The notes: a model not told the origin generated them from the sequence alone. A stretch of 42,677 nucleotides of DNA from Pseudodesulfovibrio sp. (GCF_028692895.1 NZ_JAQUWN010000029.1:1-42677); one strand, 5' to 3'; numbered from the stretch's first letter, positions 33,458-42,652 are shown. Numbers and translations: made by a program.

Positions 33458-33748
33458 ATGAAGAGCATATCCCTGGTCGACGAGTGCATTTCCAAGTTCA
33501 TCAAGGGCGGCATGGAGCGGTTTTCCCCGCGCACCTACGGGCCCGGCGCGATCAAGGAAATGGAGGCCTCCGGGCTGTTTCTGCTCAAGCCGGTCATCAC
33601 CCTTTCCGAGGACGGCATCGAGCGCGCCTTCCACCTCGGCCTGATCTCCGAGCTGAAGAAGCGGAGCATGCGCGCCGCCCTGGAGCACAGCGGCGTCGAG
33701 CTCAAACGGGGCGAGAAGGGCGGGGGCGCCGCCTCCCAGGTCGCCTAG
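33458..33748 (+). CDS. Conserved-looking 96-residue protein of unknown function
   Basis: The protein begins MKSISLVDECISKFIKGGME, is mixed helical and hydrophilic, and ends with a G/A-rich disordered tail. I do not recognise the family. GAGGTGG lies before the ATG, which I prefer to longer in-frame starts because a promoter and a ribosome binding site agree with it. The gene has its own promoter and a strong terminator 26 bases past its stop, so it is monocistronic. It is divergent from the deacetylase-glycosyltransferase gene. There are no cysteine pairs, membrane helices or nucleotide-binding loops. Confidence 0.8.
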   Translation: MKSISLVDECISKFIKGGMERFSPRTYGPGAIKEMEASGLFLLKPVITLSEDGIERAFHLGLISELKKRSMRAALEHSGVELKRGEKGGGAASQVA

Positions 33749-33773
33749 CCGAACGGTTTTCGCGAACGCAAAG

Positions 33774-33804
33774 CGCCGCCATCGACCGATGGCGGCGTTT
33801 TTTT
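33774..33804 (+). terminator. Terminator of the 96-residue protein gene
   Basis: CGCCGCCATC and GATGGCGGCG form a perfect 10-base stem with a 4-base loop, followed by seven T. Confidence 0.95.
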
Positions 33805-33948
33805 CATGGTGCGGGCCTCGTCCCGGGAGAGCCGGTGAATCCGGCGCGGGGCGGGCGGGAGCGGCCGTCGGCGTCGTGGCCCGCGACCTGCGCCTTGTTC
33901 GCCGGAACTACTTGTAAACCGTGCGACTTGCCGTTAATAGGGTGAAAC

Positions 33949-35382
<1,434 letters not shown>

Positions 35383-35513
35383 GCCCGATCGGCTGCGGCT
35401 CCCCGCCTTCGGCCCGCCCGTCGGGTTCGGCCGGGCGTGCGGGGCGACCTTCCCGCTTTTATTTGCGGCGCAACTCTGGTAGAGTGCCCGCACCATTATC
35501 GAGAGGTGACAGT

Positions 35514-36023
35514 ATGAATCGAATGCGGCTTACGGGCGTCGCCCTGCTGCTTGCCCTGCTGCTCATGGCCTGTTCCGACGGCCGGGAATCCACCGCCGGC
35601 AACCCCCAGGCGACGCCGAAGGCGGCCTCCGGCGTCCCGACCCTGGACTCGGCGGGCCTGGACGCCTACCTCAAGGCGCACGCGGGCAAGCCCACGCTCC
35701 TGATCTTCTGGGCCACCTGGTGCCCGTCCTGCAAGCAGGCCCTTCCCGAGATGGAAGGCCTGGCCGGTTCGCGCGGGGACAAGGCCAACATCATGGCCGT
35801 GTCCCTGGACGAGGACCTGGGTCAGCTCAAGGCCTATCTGGACCAGCATCCCATGAAGATGGCGGTGTTCTCCGGCGGCCGGGCCATGGCCGAGCGGTTC
35901 GGCGTCGAGGCCATTCCCACGCTGGTCATCTTCGACAAGCTGGGCAATCAGATCTTCGGCAAGCCCGGGGCCTTCCCCCAGGCCATGCTGGAAAAAGTGG
36001 TCGACGACCTGAACAGCAAGTAG
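35514..36023 (+). CDS. Thioredoxin-like (TlpA/ResA-type) lipoprotein
   Basis: The 169-residue protein starts with a signal peptide ending in a lipobox (LLALLLMAC, Cys20), then a thioredoxin fold. The redox motif WATWCPSCKQAL lies at about 63-74 and a cis-proline loop VEAIPTLVIFD at about 130-140. Such proteins reduce disulfides outside the cytoplasm, for instance in cytochrome c assembly. GAGAGGTGA precedes the ATG. It is followed after 2 bases by the acetyltransferase gene, so they are coupled, although their functions are unrelated as far as known. Confidence 0.9.
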   Translation: MNRMRLTGVALLLALLLMACSDGRESTAGNPQATPKAASGVPTLDSAGLDAYLKAHAGKPTLLIFWATWCPSCKQALPEMEGLAGSRGDKANIMAVSLDEDLGQLKAYLDQHPMKMAVFSGGRAMAERFGVEAIPTLVIFDKLGNQIFGKPGAFPQAMLEKVVDDLNSK

Positions 36024-36025
36024 CC

Positions 36026-36481
36026 ATGATCCGAAAAGCCAAAATGGACGACGTCCGCATCATCCACGGCCTGCTCATGAACCGCCAGGAGCATGACGGC
36101 CTGGTCCTGCCCCGGTCGTTCAGCCAACTCTACTCCCACCTGCGCGACTTCTTCGTGGTCGTGGAGGACGACAAGGTCGTGGGCTGCTGCGCCCTGAACA
36201 TCATCTGGGACGACCTGGCGGAAATCCGCTCCCTGGTGGTCCTGCCGGAATACCGGGGCCGCAAGTTCGGGCGCAAGCTGCTGGAGGCAGCCCTGAGCGA
36301 GGCGGTCACGCTGGGCATCTACACCGTGTACACCCTGACGGAGCAGACCGGGTTCTTCGCCCACCTCGGGTTCGAGCAGACCGCCATGGACGGCCTCAAC
36401 CAGAAGGTCTGGGCCGACTGCCTGAACTGCACCCGATTCCCGGACCTGTGCAACGAAGTCGCCATGGTCTTGCACCTCTAA
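36026..36481 (+). CDS. argA: GNAT acetyltransferase, probably short N-acetylglutamate synthase
   Basis: The 151-residue protein is a single GNAT domain with the acetyl-CoA-binding segment EIRSLVVLPEYRGRKFGRKL (about 73-92), an aromatic TGFFAHLGFEQT stretch and a C-terminal tail with two cysteines (CLNCTRF). Stand-alone GNAT proteins of this length with this C-terminus are the short ArgA type that acetylates glutamate, the first step of arginine synthesis. No other arg gene is in the window, so the substrate is not confirmed. It starts 2 bases after the lipoprotein gene and ends 21 bases before hpt. Confidence 0.75.
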   Translation: MIRKAKMDDVRIIHGLLMNRQEHDGLVLPRSFSQLYSHLRDFFVVVEDDKVVGCCALNIIWDDLAEIRSLVVLPEYRGRKFGRKLLEAALSEAVTLGIYTVYTLTEQTGFFAHLGFEQTAMDGLNQKVWADCLNCTRFPDLCNEVAMVLHL

Positions 36482-36502
36482 CCTTCGGATTTCACAAGCG
36501 AC

Positions 36503-37042
36503 ATGGCTCATAAACTGACAACATACCTCTCCGCCGAACAGATCGCCGAACGCGTGGCCGAACTGGGCCGGGAGATCACGGCCAGCTATTCCGGGGGCGA
36601 GCCCCTGGTCTGCATCTGCGTGCTCAAGGGCGCGTTCCTCTTCTATGCCGACGTCATCCGGCGCATCGACCGCGAAATCGAGGTCGACTTCGTCCGCCTG
36701 GCCAGCTACGGCTCCGGCACCACGCGCGGGGAGGACCTCGTCTTCTCCAAGGACCTGGAGATCGCCATCGAAGGCAAGGACGTCCTGGTGGTGGAGGACA
36801 TCGTGGATTCCGGCCACTCCATGGACTTCCTGCTGCACGTCCTCAGACGGCGCGGTCCGAAGAGTTTGAAAATATGCGCGCTTATTGATAAGCATGAGCG
36901 ACGGGAAAGAGACATCACCGTCGATTTCGCCGGATTCAAGCTGAGCGACGACGCCCTCGTCGGTTTTCTCGTGGGCTACGGCATGGACTATGCCGAACGC
37001 TACAGGGAGTTGGATGGACTCTACGAATTGTCCAGTGAATAA
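36503..37042 (+). CDS. hpt: Hypoxanthine phosphoribosyltransferase
   Basis: The enzyme salvages hypoxanthine or guanine with PRPP to give IMP or GMP. The 179 residues match the family length. VCVLKGAFLFYADVIRR-type sequence at about 38-53, VDFVRLASYGSGT at about 61-73 and the PRPP-binding loop VLVVEDIVDSGHSMDFLL at about 94-111 are all present. The C-terminus has FKLSDDALVGFLVGYGMDYAE. The ribosome binding site is weak, consistent with coupling to the acetyltransferase gene. Confidence 0.95.
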   Translation: MAHKLTTYLSAEQIAERVAELGREITASYSGGEPLVCICVLKGAFLFYADVIRRIDREIEVDFVRLASYGSGTTRGEDLVFSKDLEIAIEGKDVLVVEDIVDSGHSMDFLLHVLRRRGPKSLKICALIDKHERRERDITVDFAGFKLSDDALVGFLVGYGMDYAERYRELDGLYELSSE

Positions 37043-37061
37043 GGATAATCGGAGATAAGTT

Positions 37062-38249
37062 ATGATCGTCACCTGTCCCAATTGCCAGACCCGGTACAAC
37101 CTGCCCGACGCCAAGGTCCCGCCCGGAGGGGCCAAGGTCAAATGCTCCAAGTGCGCGCACGTATTCAAGGCCGAGCCGCCCGCCACGCCCGAGGAGGAGG
37201 TGGAGACCCTCCTGGAGGAGGAGACTCCCTCCACCCCGGACACCAGCGCGGGCGACGCCTTTGACGAGACCTTCGACGAGGTGTCGTCGGGCGGCTCGGC
37301 CGCGCCCGCCGGGAAGCCGGACGATGTGGACGCGGCGGACGAAGCCGAGTCCGGCGGCACGGACATGGACGACCTCTTCGGCGACGACGAGGGGGAGGTC
37401 GCCGCGCCAGGCGGCGATGCGGACGTGGACTCCCTGTTCGGCGACGCGGACGATCTCTTCGCCGACGACGGGACCCCGGACGAGGACCCCCCGGCCAAGG
37501 GCGAGGGCCCGGTGGACGATATTTTCGCGGATGACGCTGACGACGCTGACGACCTTTTCGCCGGAGACGACGAGGACGAGGACGAGGCGGAAGAGGAAGA
37601 GGGCGGAGACGACGAAGGCGGAAGCGACGGCCTGGACCTGGACGAGGACGAGCCGGTCCGCAGCCGCAAGCCTCTGGGCTGCCTGATCGTCCTGCTCGTG
37701 CTGGCGCTGCTCATCGGCGGGGCCGTGTGGCTCAAGGCCTGGCGCTGGTTCGGATTCGACCCGTGCTCCTACATCCAGAACGTGCCCTACGTGGGCAAGC
37801 TCTGCCTGGAGGAGACCGGCGGCGACAAGGAGGCCGCCCCGGGTGAATCCCCGGCCGACCGCGTGCGCAACATCGTGCTCAAGAACGTCAAGCAATATTA
37901 CGTGGCCAACGAAAAGACCGGCAACCTCTTCGTTGTCGAGGGCAAGGCGGTGAACCAGTTCACCGCGCCCAAGGAGCGGATCAAGGTCGAGGTGGTGCTC
38001 TACGACGGCACGGGCAACGTGCTGACGTCGCAGGCATTCCTGTGCGGCAACCTGCTCTCCCAGTTCCAGCTCCAGGTCCAGACCCGGCCCGAGATCGAGG
38101 ATGGCCTCAAGAGCGAGGTCGGCGTCCTCTCGAACAACACCTTCATCCGGCCTGGCTCGTCCACGCCGTTCATGGCCGTGTTCTTCGATCCGCCCGCCGG
38201 GGTGAAGGAATTCCTGGTCAAGGTCGTGGACGTGGGCGACCCGAAATAG
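37062..38249 (+). CDS. MJ0042-type zinc-ribbon membrane protein with acidic linker (DUF3426)
   Basis: The 395-residue protein starts with a zinc ribbon (CPNC at 5-8 and CSKC at 28-31), then an extremely acidic linker (about 40-200), one membrane helix at 204-226 (PLGCLIVLLVLALLIGGAVW) and a C-terminal extracytoplasmic domain of the DUF3426 kind. The linker holds five short repeats: MDDLFGDD, VDSLFGD, DDLFADD, VDDIFADD and DDLFAGDD. The topology puts the zinc ribbon in the cytoplasm. Function is unknown; relatives often occur near secretion or motility genes. GGAG precedes the ATG. Confidence 0.85.
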   Translation: MIVTCPNCQTRYNLPDAKVPPGGAKVKCSKCAHVFKAEPPATPEEEVETLLEEETPSTPDTSAGDAFDETFDEVSSGGSAAPAGKPDDVDAADEAESGGTDMDDLFGDDEGEVAAPGGDADVDSLFGDADDLFADDGTPDEDPPAKGEGPVDDIFADDADDADDLFAGDDEDEDEAEEEEGGDDEGGSDGLDLDEDEPVRSRKPLGCLIVLLVLALLIGGAVWLKAWRWFGFDPCSYIQNVPYVGKLCLEETGGDKEAAPGESPADRVRNIVLKNVKQYYVANEKTGNLFVVEGKAVNQFTAPKERIKVEVVLYDGTGNVLTSQAFLCGNLLSQFQLQVQTRPEIEDGLKSEVGVLSNNTFIRPGSSTPFMAVFFDPPAGVKEFLVKVVDVGDPK

Positions 38250-38423
38250 GGCGTCCGCAAGAGCGATTGGACAATGACGCGCCGGAGCGCCGGGAGCCTC
38301 CGGCCGCCGGTCCGCTTTTACCCGCCCCGCGCGGGGCCGGAACCGGCGGGAAGGCCCGCCGCCCGGCGAAAGCCGCAGGGGCGCGGCTTTGTGAAAAAAA
38401 GATCGTTTTTGCCTCAAAGGGCA

Positions 38424-38453
38424 TTGACGGCAAAAGGCTCGATATGCTACTCC
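38424..38453 (+). promoter_or_regulatory. Probable promoter of the atp block
   Basis: TTGACG is followed by TACTCC after 18 bases. The -10 box is poor, which fits a gene set that may depend on regulation. The 290-base gap between the zinc-ribbon gene and atpZ otherwise holds GC-rich repeats such as CGCCGG without clear structure. Confidence 0.45.
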
Positions 38454-38461
38454 TCCACAAC

Positions 38462-38479
38462 TTGTGAAGGATTGCACTA
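38462..38479. promoter_or_regulatory. Candidate Rex operator before the atp block
   Basis: TTGTGAA-GGAT-TGCACTA resembles the Rex operator form TTGTGAA-N4-TTCACAA: one half-site is perfect, the other matches at five of seven positions. It lies just after the putative -10 box, where binding would block transcription. The repressor gene rex lies downstream of the same block. Confidence 0.5.
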
Positions 38480-38539
38480 ATTGCTGATTTGGCGGTAACC
38501 GCCCAAGGGAATGTGCGAAAACCTTCGCGGGGGCAAACA

Positions 38540-38839
38540 GTGTTCTTTTCAAAAAACGACAGGTGGGTGACCATCGTCCAGGTGGGGGGAACCGCCGGGA
38601 CAATCGGACTGCATTTCGTGTCCGCCACCGTCGTGGGCCTGTTCTTCGGCTACTGGCTCGACGATTTCTTCGGGACCAAGCCCTGGCTCATCATGATCTT
38701 CTTCCTTTTGGGGGTCGTGGCCGGGTTCAAGATGGTCTGGGAGGACTTTCATCGGCTGCAGCGGCGCGAAGAGGCCCGCAGGATGGAACAGCAACGTTCT
38801 TTGAAACAAGATGACGAGAAAAGCGGTGGAAACGATTAA
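38540..38839 (+). CDS. atpZ: AtpZ/AtpI-family small membrane protein
   Basis: This 99-residue protein of two membrane helices (about 15-36 and 48-66) has the motifs GTAGTIGLHFVSATVVGLFFGYWLD and GTKPWLIMIFFLLGVVAGFK, seen in AtpZ proteins encoded before ATP synthase genes. The charged C-terminus is rich in R, E and Q. The frame also runs upstream to a TTG at 38489; the GTG at 38540 gives the family-like start FFSKNDRWVT, so I use it, with moderate certainty. The gene overlaps atpI by 29 bases. Roles proposed for the family are c-ring assembly or ion supply to the synthase. Confidence 0.8.
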   Translation: MFFSKNDRWVTIVQVGGTAGTIGLHFVSATVVGLFFGYWLDDFFGTKPWLIMIFFLLGVVAGFKMVWEDFHRLQRREEARRMEQQRSLKQDDEKSGGND

Positions 38840-39242
38840 CCGGCCGGTGGAGCGGCTGCTTGCAAAAAGCGGCTTCGTCCATCCCGAGGTGCGGCTGATC
38901 ATCCGCAATCAGATTTACGTGTCGCTGGGGGCCTCTCTAGCGATCGTGCTGGTGACACTTTTTTCGCAGTGGTCGCTCGCTTTCGCGGCAGGGGCGTTGC
39001 TCGCCCTGATCAACTTCTGGGCCATGGCCCGCATAGTCCAGTCCTTGATTTACGTCCGCAAGGGAGCACCCTTCCTCTTGTTTGCTATCTTCATGGGAAA
39101 GATGACCCTGAGCGGGTTGGCCTTGTACTGGCTGATCGGGGTTCACCGCGTTCCCATATGGGGTTTGGTTGCAGGGCTCGGCACGGTGGTGGCGAACATC
39201 GCGGTCACCGGCCTGGTCCAAATGGGGCACAAGAAAGCCTAG
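38811..39242 (+). CDS. atpI: ATP synthase subunit I (AtpI)
   Basis: The 143-residue protein has four hydrophobic segments, including [20 protein letters not shown] and [12 protein letters not shown], typical of AtpI, which aids assembly of the c-ring. An ATG at 38811 and a GTG at 38826 are both possible starts; neither has a strong ribosome binding site, consistent with coupling to atpZ by overlap. It is followed after 22 bases by atpB. Confidence 0.85.
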   Translation: MTRKAVETINRPVERLLAKSGFVHPEVRLIIRNQIYVSLGASLAIVLVTLFSQWSLAFAAGALLALINFWAMARIVQSLIYVRKGAPFLLFAIFMGKMTLSGLALYWLIGVHRVPIWGLVAGLGTVVANIAVTGLVQMGHKKA

Positions 39243-39264
39243 GTTGATTTCAAGGAGGCTTGGT

Positions 39265-39957
39265 ATGGGTTTTTCCGGCGGTTTGCCGCATCCTCTTCTG
39301 TACATGGACATGCTCAAGGCTGCCACGGGCATCCACATCGCCAACCATGTGCTTTACATGTGGATGGCCATGATCATCCTGTTCACCTGCGGCCTGCTGG
39401 TCCGCAGCAAGTTGAAACTCGTCCCCGGCGGGATGCAGAACCTCTTTGAGGTCATCGTCGGCGGTCTCGAGGATTTCGTCGTCGCCAACCTGGGTCAGGA
39501 AGGCCGCCAGTTCGTTCCGCTGCTGGTGACCATCTTCCTGTTCATCCTGACCATGAACTACACCGGCCTGGTGCCGGGTTGCGACGCGCCCACCGCGAAC
39601 ATCAACACGAACGCCGCCATGGCCATCATCGTGTTCGTGTTCTACCAGGGCGTGGGCATCAAGAAGTGGGGCTTCAAGTACATCAAGCACTTCATGGGCC
39701 CGGTCGGTTTCCTGGCTCCGCTGATGCTGATCCTGGAGCCCATCTCCCACATCGCGCGGCCGCTCAGCCTCACCCTCCGTCTCTTCGGAAACATTCGCGG
39801 TGAGGAAATCGTGCTCGTGCTGCTGTTCATGCTGGCTCCGATCCTGGGCACGCTGCCCATGTACTTCCTGTTCATCCTTGCCAAGACCATCCAGGCATTC
39901 ATCTTCTTCATGCTGACGATGATCTACCTGCAGGGATCCATCGAGCACGCCCACTAG
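39265..39957 (+). CDS. atpB: ATP synthase subunit a
   Basis: Subunit a carries the ion half-channels of the F0 motor. The 230-residue membrane protein has [20 protein letters not shown] near the middle, [22 protein letters not shown] at about 165-186 with the essential Arg in LTLRLFGN, and a hydrophobic C-terminus ending [20 protein letters not shown] lies before the ATG. Subunit b and the F1 genes are not in this window, so the operon is split; such a split is known in Desulfovibrio relatives. Confidence 0.95.
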   Translation: MGFSGGLPHPLLYMDMLKAATGIHIANHVLYMWMAMIILFTCGLLVRSKLKLVPGGMQNLFEVIVGGLEDFVVANLGQEGRQFVPLLVTIFLFILTMNYTGLVPGCDAPTANINTNAAMAIIVFVFYQGVGIKKWGFKYIKHFMGPVGFLAPLMLILEPISHIARPLSLTLRLFGNIRGEEIVLVLLFMLAPILGTLPMYFLFILAKTIQAFIFFMLTMIYLQGSIEHAH

Positions 39958-40030
39958 GCGGCGGGCTCGCAACATTGGGGAAATGGTCCTTGGACCACAA
40001 CAATAAAGAATTCCATTGGAGGAATTACAG

Positions 40031-40342
40031 ATGAAAATCGCGAAGATCCTGTTCACGACCCTGGCTATGGTCCTGGTTGCTTCCATCGCTTTCGCTTCCG
40101 AAGGCGCCGGTGATCCCGTCATGGCCGCCAAGGCCTACGCCACCGCCATCGGCATGGGCATCGCCGCCGGTCTGTGCGGCATCGGCCAGGGCATGGGCCT
40201 CAAGGGCGCCTGCGAAGGCATCGCCCGCAACCCCGAAGCCGGCGGCCAGTTGACCACCACCCTGATCCTGGGCCTCGCCTTCATCGAGTCCCTGGCCATT
40301 TACGGCCTGGTCGTCTGCCTCATCCTGCTCTTCGTCGTCTAG
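40031..40342 (+). CDS. atpE: ATP synthase subunit c with signal-like N-terminus and Na+-type ligands
   Basis: Subunit c forms the rotor ring that binds the coupling ion. The 103-residue protein is longer than usual because it starts with a signal-peptide-like segment ([20 protein letters not shown], then FASEGAG) before the two-helix hairpin. The helix 1 signature is [13 protein letters not shown] and the polar loop is ARNPEA. Helix 2 contains [13 protein letters not shown]. Gln53, Glu86, Ser87 and Tyr91 align with the four side-chain ligands of Na+-binding c subunits of the Ilyobacter type, with identical spacing. GGAGG precedes the ATG. It is the last gene before a strong terminator. Confidence 0.93.
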   Translation: MKIAKILFTTLAMVLVASIAFASEGAGDPVMAAKAYATAIGMGIAAGLCGIGQGMGLKGACEGIARNPEAGGQLTTTLILGLAFIESLAIYGLVVCLILLFVV

Positions 40343-40366
40343 TTCCTATTCGACCGATCAAGACTC

Positions 40367-40392
40367 AAAGGGAGGCTTCGGCCTCCCTTTTT
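40367..40392 (+). terminator. Terminator after atpE
   Basis: AAAGGGAGGC and GCCTCCCTTT form a stem with a TTCG loop, followed by further T. It lies 24 bases past the atpE stop codon and separates the atp block from rex. Confidence 0.95.
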
Positions 40393-40403
40393 CTGCTAAC
40401 GTC

Positions 40404-40421
40404 TTGTTCGAAATTTCACAT
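40404..40421. promoter_or_regulatory. Candidate Rex operator before rex
   Basis: TTGTTCG-AAAT-TTCACAT resembles the Rex operator form TTGTGAA-N4-TTCACAA: the right half matches at six of seven positions, the left at four. It sits 34 bases upstream of the rex start codon and just after the atpE terminator, so it suits autoregulation. Confidence 0.5.
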
Positions 40422-40454
40422 AGCGGACGCTACTTATCAATGAGAGACGAGCGG

Positions 40455-41093
40455 ATGAACATCAAGAGCGAACATATCCCCAAGGCCACCATCGGCCGCC
40501 TGGCGGTGTACATCCAGGTCCTGGAAAACCTGCTCCGGGACGGGAACGACGTCATCTCCTCGGAGAAGCTGGCGCGGGCGTGCTCGGTGAACTCCTCACA
40601 GATTCGGAAGGATCTTGCCTATTTTGGCGAGTTCGGCGTGCGCGGCGTTGGGTACTATGTTCAGGAACTCATCACTTCCATCAAACAATCCCTGGGCATC
40701 GACCGCGTCTGGAAGTGTGCGCTGATCGGGGTGGGGAACATGGGCACGGCCCTGTTGCGCCATCACGATTTCGAGAAGCGCGGCTTCAAGATCTGCGCGG
40801 CTTTCGACTGCGACCCGGACAAGATCGGGCTGGAGTTCGAGGGCATGGAGATCGTCTGCCCGACGCACCTCAAGGAGCAGGCCCCGGAGCTCAACCTGGA
40901 GATCGGCATCATCGCCACCCCGCCAGACCGCGCCCAGCGCGCGGCCAACCACCTGGTGGACGCCAACATCCGCGGCATCATCAATTTCGCGCCCTCGCGC
41001 ATCAACGTGCCCAAACACATCCCCGTGGAGTACGTCGACTTCTTCGACCACCTCTATTCCATCGCCTTCCAGATCACCCTCGGCAACGACTAA
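40455..41093 (+). CDS. rex: Redox-sensing transcriptional repressor Rex
   Basis: Rex binds DNA when NADH/NAD+ is low and lets go when NADH rises, tuning energy genes to redox state. The 212-residue protein has a winged helix-turn-helix (about 8-80, with SSEKLARACSVNSSQIRKDL and GEFGVRGVGYYV) and a Rossmann domain with GVGNMGTALL at about 88-97, followed by AAFDCDPDKIG. The C-terminal swapped helix has PVEYVDFFDHLYSIAFQI. The ATG at 40455 is preferred; an earlier in-frame ATG at 40440 has no ribosome binding site. Rex downstream of atp genes is known in Desulfovibrio vulgaris, where it represses sulfate-activation genes. Confidence 0.95.
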   Translation: MNIKSEHIPKATIGRLAVYIQVLENLLRDGNDVISSEKLARACSVNSSQIRKDLAYFGEFGVRGVGYYVQELITSIKQSLGIDRVWKCALIGVGNMGTALLRHHDFEKRGFKICAAFDCDPDKIGLEFEGMEIVCPTHLKEQAPELNLEIGIIATPPDRAQRAANHLVDANIRGIINFAPSRINVPKHIPVEYVDFFDHLYSIAFQITLGND

Positions 41094-41162
41094 CCGGCCG
41101 CCTTCGGGCAACGCACGGCAACAGGACGAATCCGGCCACCCCGCCCAGGGGAGGCCGGGCGA

Positions 41163-41255
41163 CGCCTTGTCGTCAGCCGTATCCGCTGCGGCCGCGCAAC
41201 GCCTTGTCGTCAGCCGTATCCGCTGCGGCCGCGCAACGCCTTGCCGACTGCGGCC
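41163..41255 (+). repeat. 37-base direct tandem repeat after rex
   Basis: A unit starting CGCCTTGTCGTCAGCC occurs at 41163-41199 and again, identical, at 41200-41236, followed by a degenerate partial third copy (CGCCTTGCCG and CTGCGGCC). There are no spacers, so it is not a CRISPR array. The gap between rex and the transposase remnant (about 320 bases) holds no gene. Confidence 0.9.
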
Positions 41256-41417
41256 AGGATGGCGGTGTCTTCTGACTGTAGTAGGCGGGACGGGGGCGGA
41301 TTGGGCGGGATGCGGAACGTGTATGGTCGCTAGTTGTGAAGTTCTGGGCGGTTGTTCACTCGGCCCTAATCGGTCAACTTGTGTTTACGAAGACGCAATT
41401 CCCGAAAGGAGGACCGA

Positions 41418-42281
41418 GGGAACATTCATGCTGATGCCGGATTGACGCTTGTCCGTCGAGTGGAGCTTGTAGGCCGGATGGAAAGCGGATCACGGCCACA
41501 AAATGTGGTGGCGGCGTTTGGGGTATCCCGGCGTACCGTTTACAAGTGGTTGGCGCGCCGCAGGAAAGAGGAGGAACTTTTCGACAAGTCCTCACGGCCC
41601 CATCATTCGCCGACAGCCCTGCAGCCTCGGACCATAGGGTGAATCGCCGCCTTGCGCCGCCAGCACCTCGCCGCTTGCCGCATCGCCGCTATGCTCGGGC
41701 TCTCCGCAGCGCGGGTGCACCGCGCGTTGCGTCGATTGCGCATGAACCGGCTTAAATCATAGGGGTCACCCCTTCCTCGGCGGCGCTATCAGTTGAAAAA
41801 TCCGGGCGGTTCACTGCACATCGGAATCAAGAAATCGGGGTGCTTCGCCCAGCCTGGCCACCGCGTGCATGGCGACCGACGGAGGGAGAGGTGCGGTGCG
41901 GTCTGGGAGTGCGTCGCTGCGTTCCTTTCATCGGCTCTTCGTTTTTACAAGTCGTTGGGAATTACCGTGCGGCGGGTAATGACGGACAATGGAATGGGCC
42001 ATGTTTCCAAGCTGTTCCGCGAGCGTGTTTACAATCCAGGCTCCGGCATATCCGCATCCGACCCTATACGCCGCGCACCAATGGCAAGGCGGAGCGATTC
42101 ATCCAGACCGCGCTCCGCGAGGGGGCCTGCCAGCTATGCGAATTCACGCGAAAGAGCCTGCGAGTTGCCCCGCTGGCTCCATGAATACAATAATTACCGG
42201 AATCATTCGGCGTTACAGAATAAAACGCCCATCAGCCGATTAGGAAAATCTGTGAACAACGTCTTGCAACTCCACAGCTAA
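41418..42281 (+). pseudogene. Decayed IS481-family transposase
   Basis: One frame can be followed almost throughout: a helix-turn-helix (FGVSRRTVYKWLARRRKEEE), the linker LRRLRMNRLKS, and the core with GHRVHGDRR, RVMTDNG and the final LPRWLHEYNNYRNHSAL. It is inactivated many times. The start codon is lost (GGG at 41418, although AAGGAGG remains upstream), stops occur at 41640-41642 and 41760-41762, the first catalytic Asp reads Gly (HIGIKK), about 20 residues normally found between WECV and AAFLSS are missing, and the segment with the catalytic Glu (RPYTPRTNGKAERFIQT) lies in another frame, which requires two compensating frameshifts. It is another subtype than the intact copy at 250-1290. 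Confidence 0.88.
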
Positions 42282-42506
42282 GTCCCGTAGAGGTCGCGTA
42301 TGCGGCGGGTGGCGGCTTGGTTCGTCATCCCCGTCGGTTGTCGGCTCCCGTCAAGTGCGCCCGGCAAGAGCCTCCACCCATCGCAGTCAATCCGACCCGG
42401 CCACGAATCGGTCAGTGATCGATGCTTCCGCCACCCCCGCCAAATCAAATCCCTCCCCTCCTTTCCGGACGTTGGACCGGACTGAGCGCAGGCCGATCGC
42501 CGACCT

Positions 42507-42545
42507 ACCCCGCGCAGCGGAGCCAAAAAGTTTGGGAGGGGAGAT
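42507..42545 (+). repeat. Degenerate copy of intergenic repeat A
   Basis: The string CCGCGCAGCGG, then CAAAAAG and TTTGGGAGGGG resembles the core of repeats at 14828-14927 and 29293-29390, but without the paired CTTCCCCC arm. The last 395 bases of the window hold this, the hairpin at 42618-42652, and no credible gene. Confidence 0.45.
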
Positions 42546-42617
42546 GGGGATGGGGTCCGGGGGAAGGGGAAGAGGGGGACCTTTTCCCAAAAAGACCCAC
42601 CGCGTATTCGAGGAACT

Positions 42618-42652
42618 AGTCCCCGCCGTGTTTTCCTAACATGGCGGGGACT
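42618..42652. repeat. Long near-perfect inverted repeat near the right edge
   Basis: AGTCCCCGCCGTGTT and AACATGGCGGGGACT pair at 14 of 15 positions around a 5-base loop. No T run follows on either strand, so it is not a clear terminator. It may end a gene beyond the window or be a repeat element. Confidence 0.75.

Noticed and set aside
41163-41255. CRISPR array
   Set aside because: The 37-base units follow one another without spacers, and no cas gene is near.
42278-42526. Short open frames near the right edge
   Set aside because: They overlap intergenic repeats, lack start signals and show no family resemblance.
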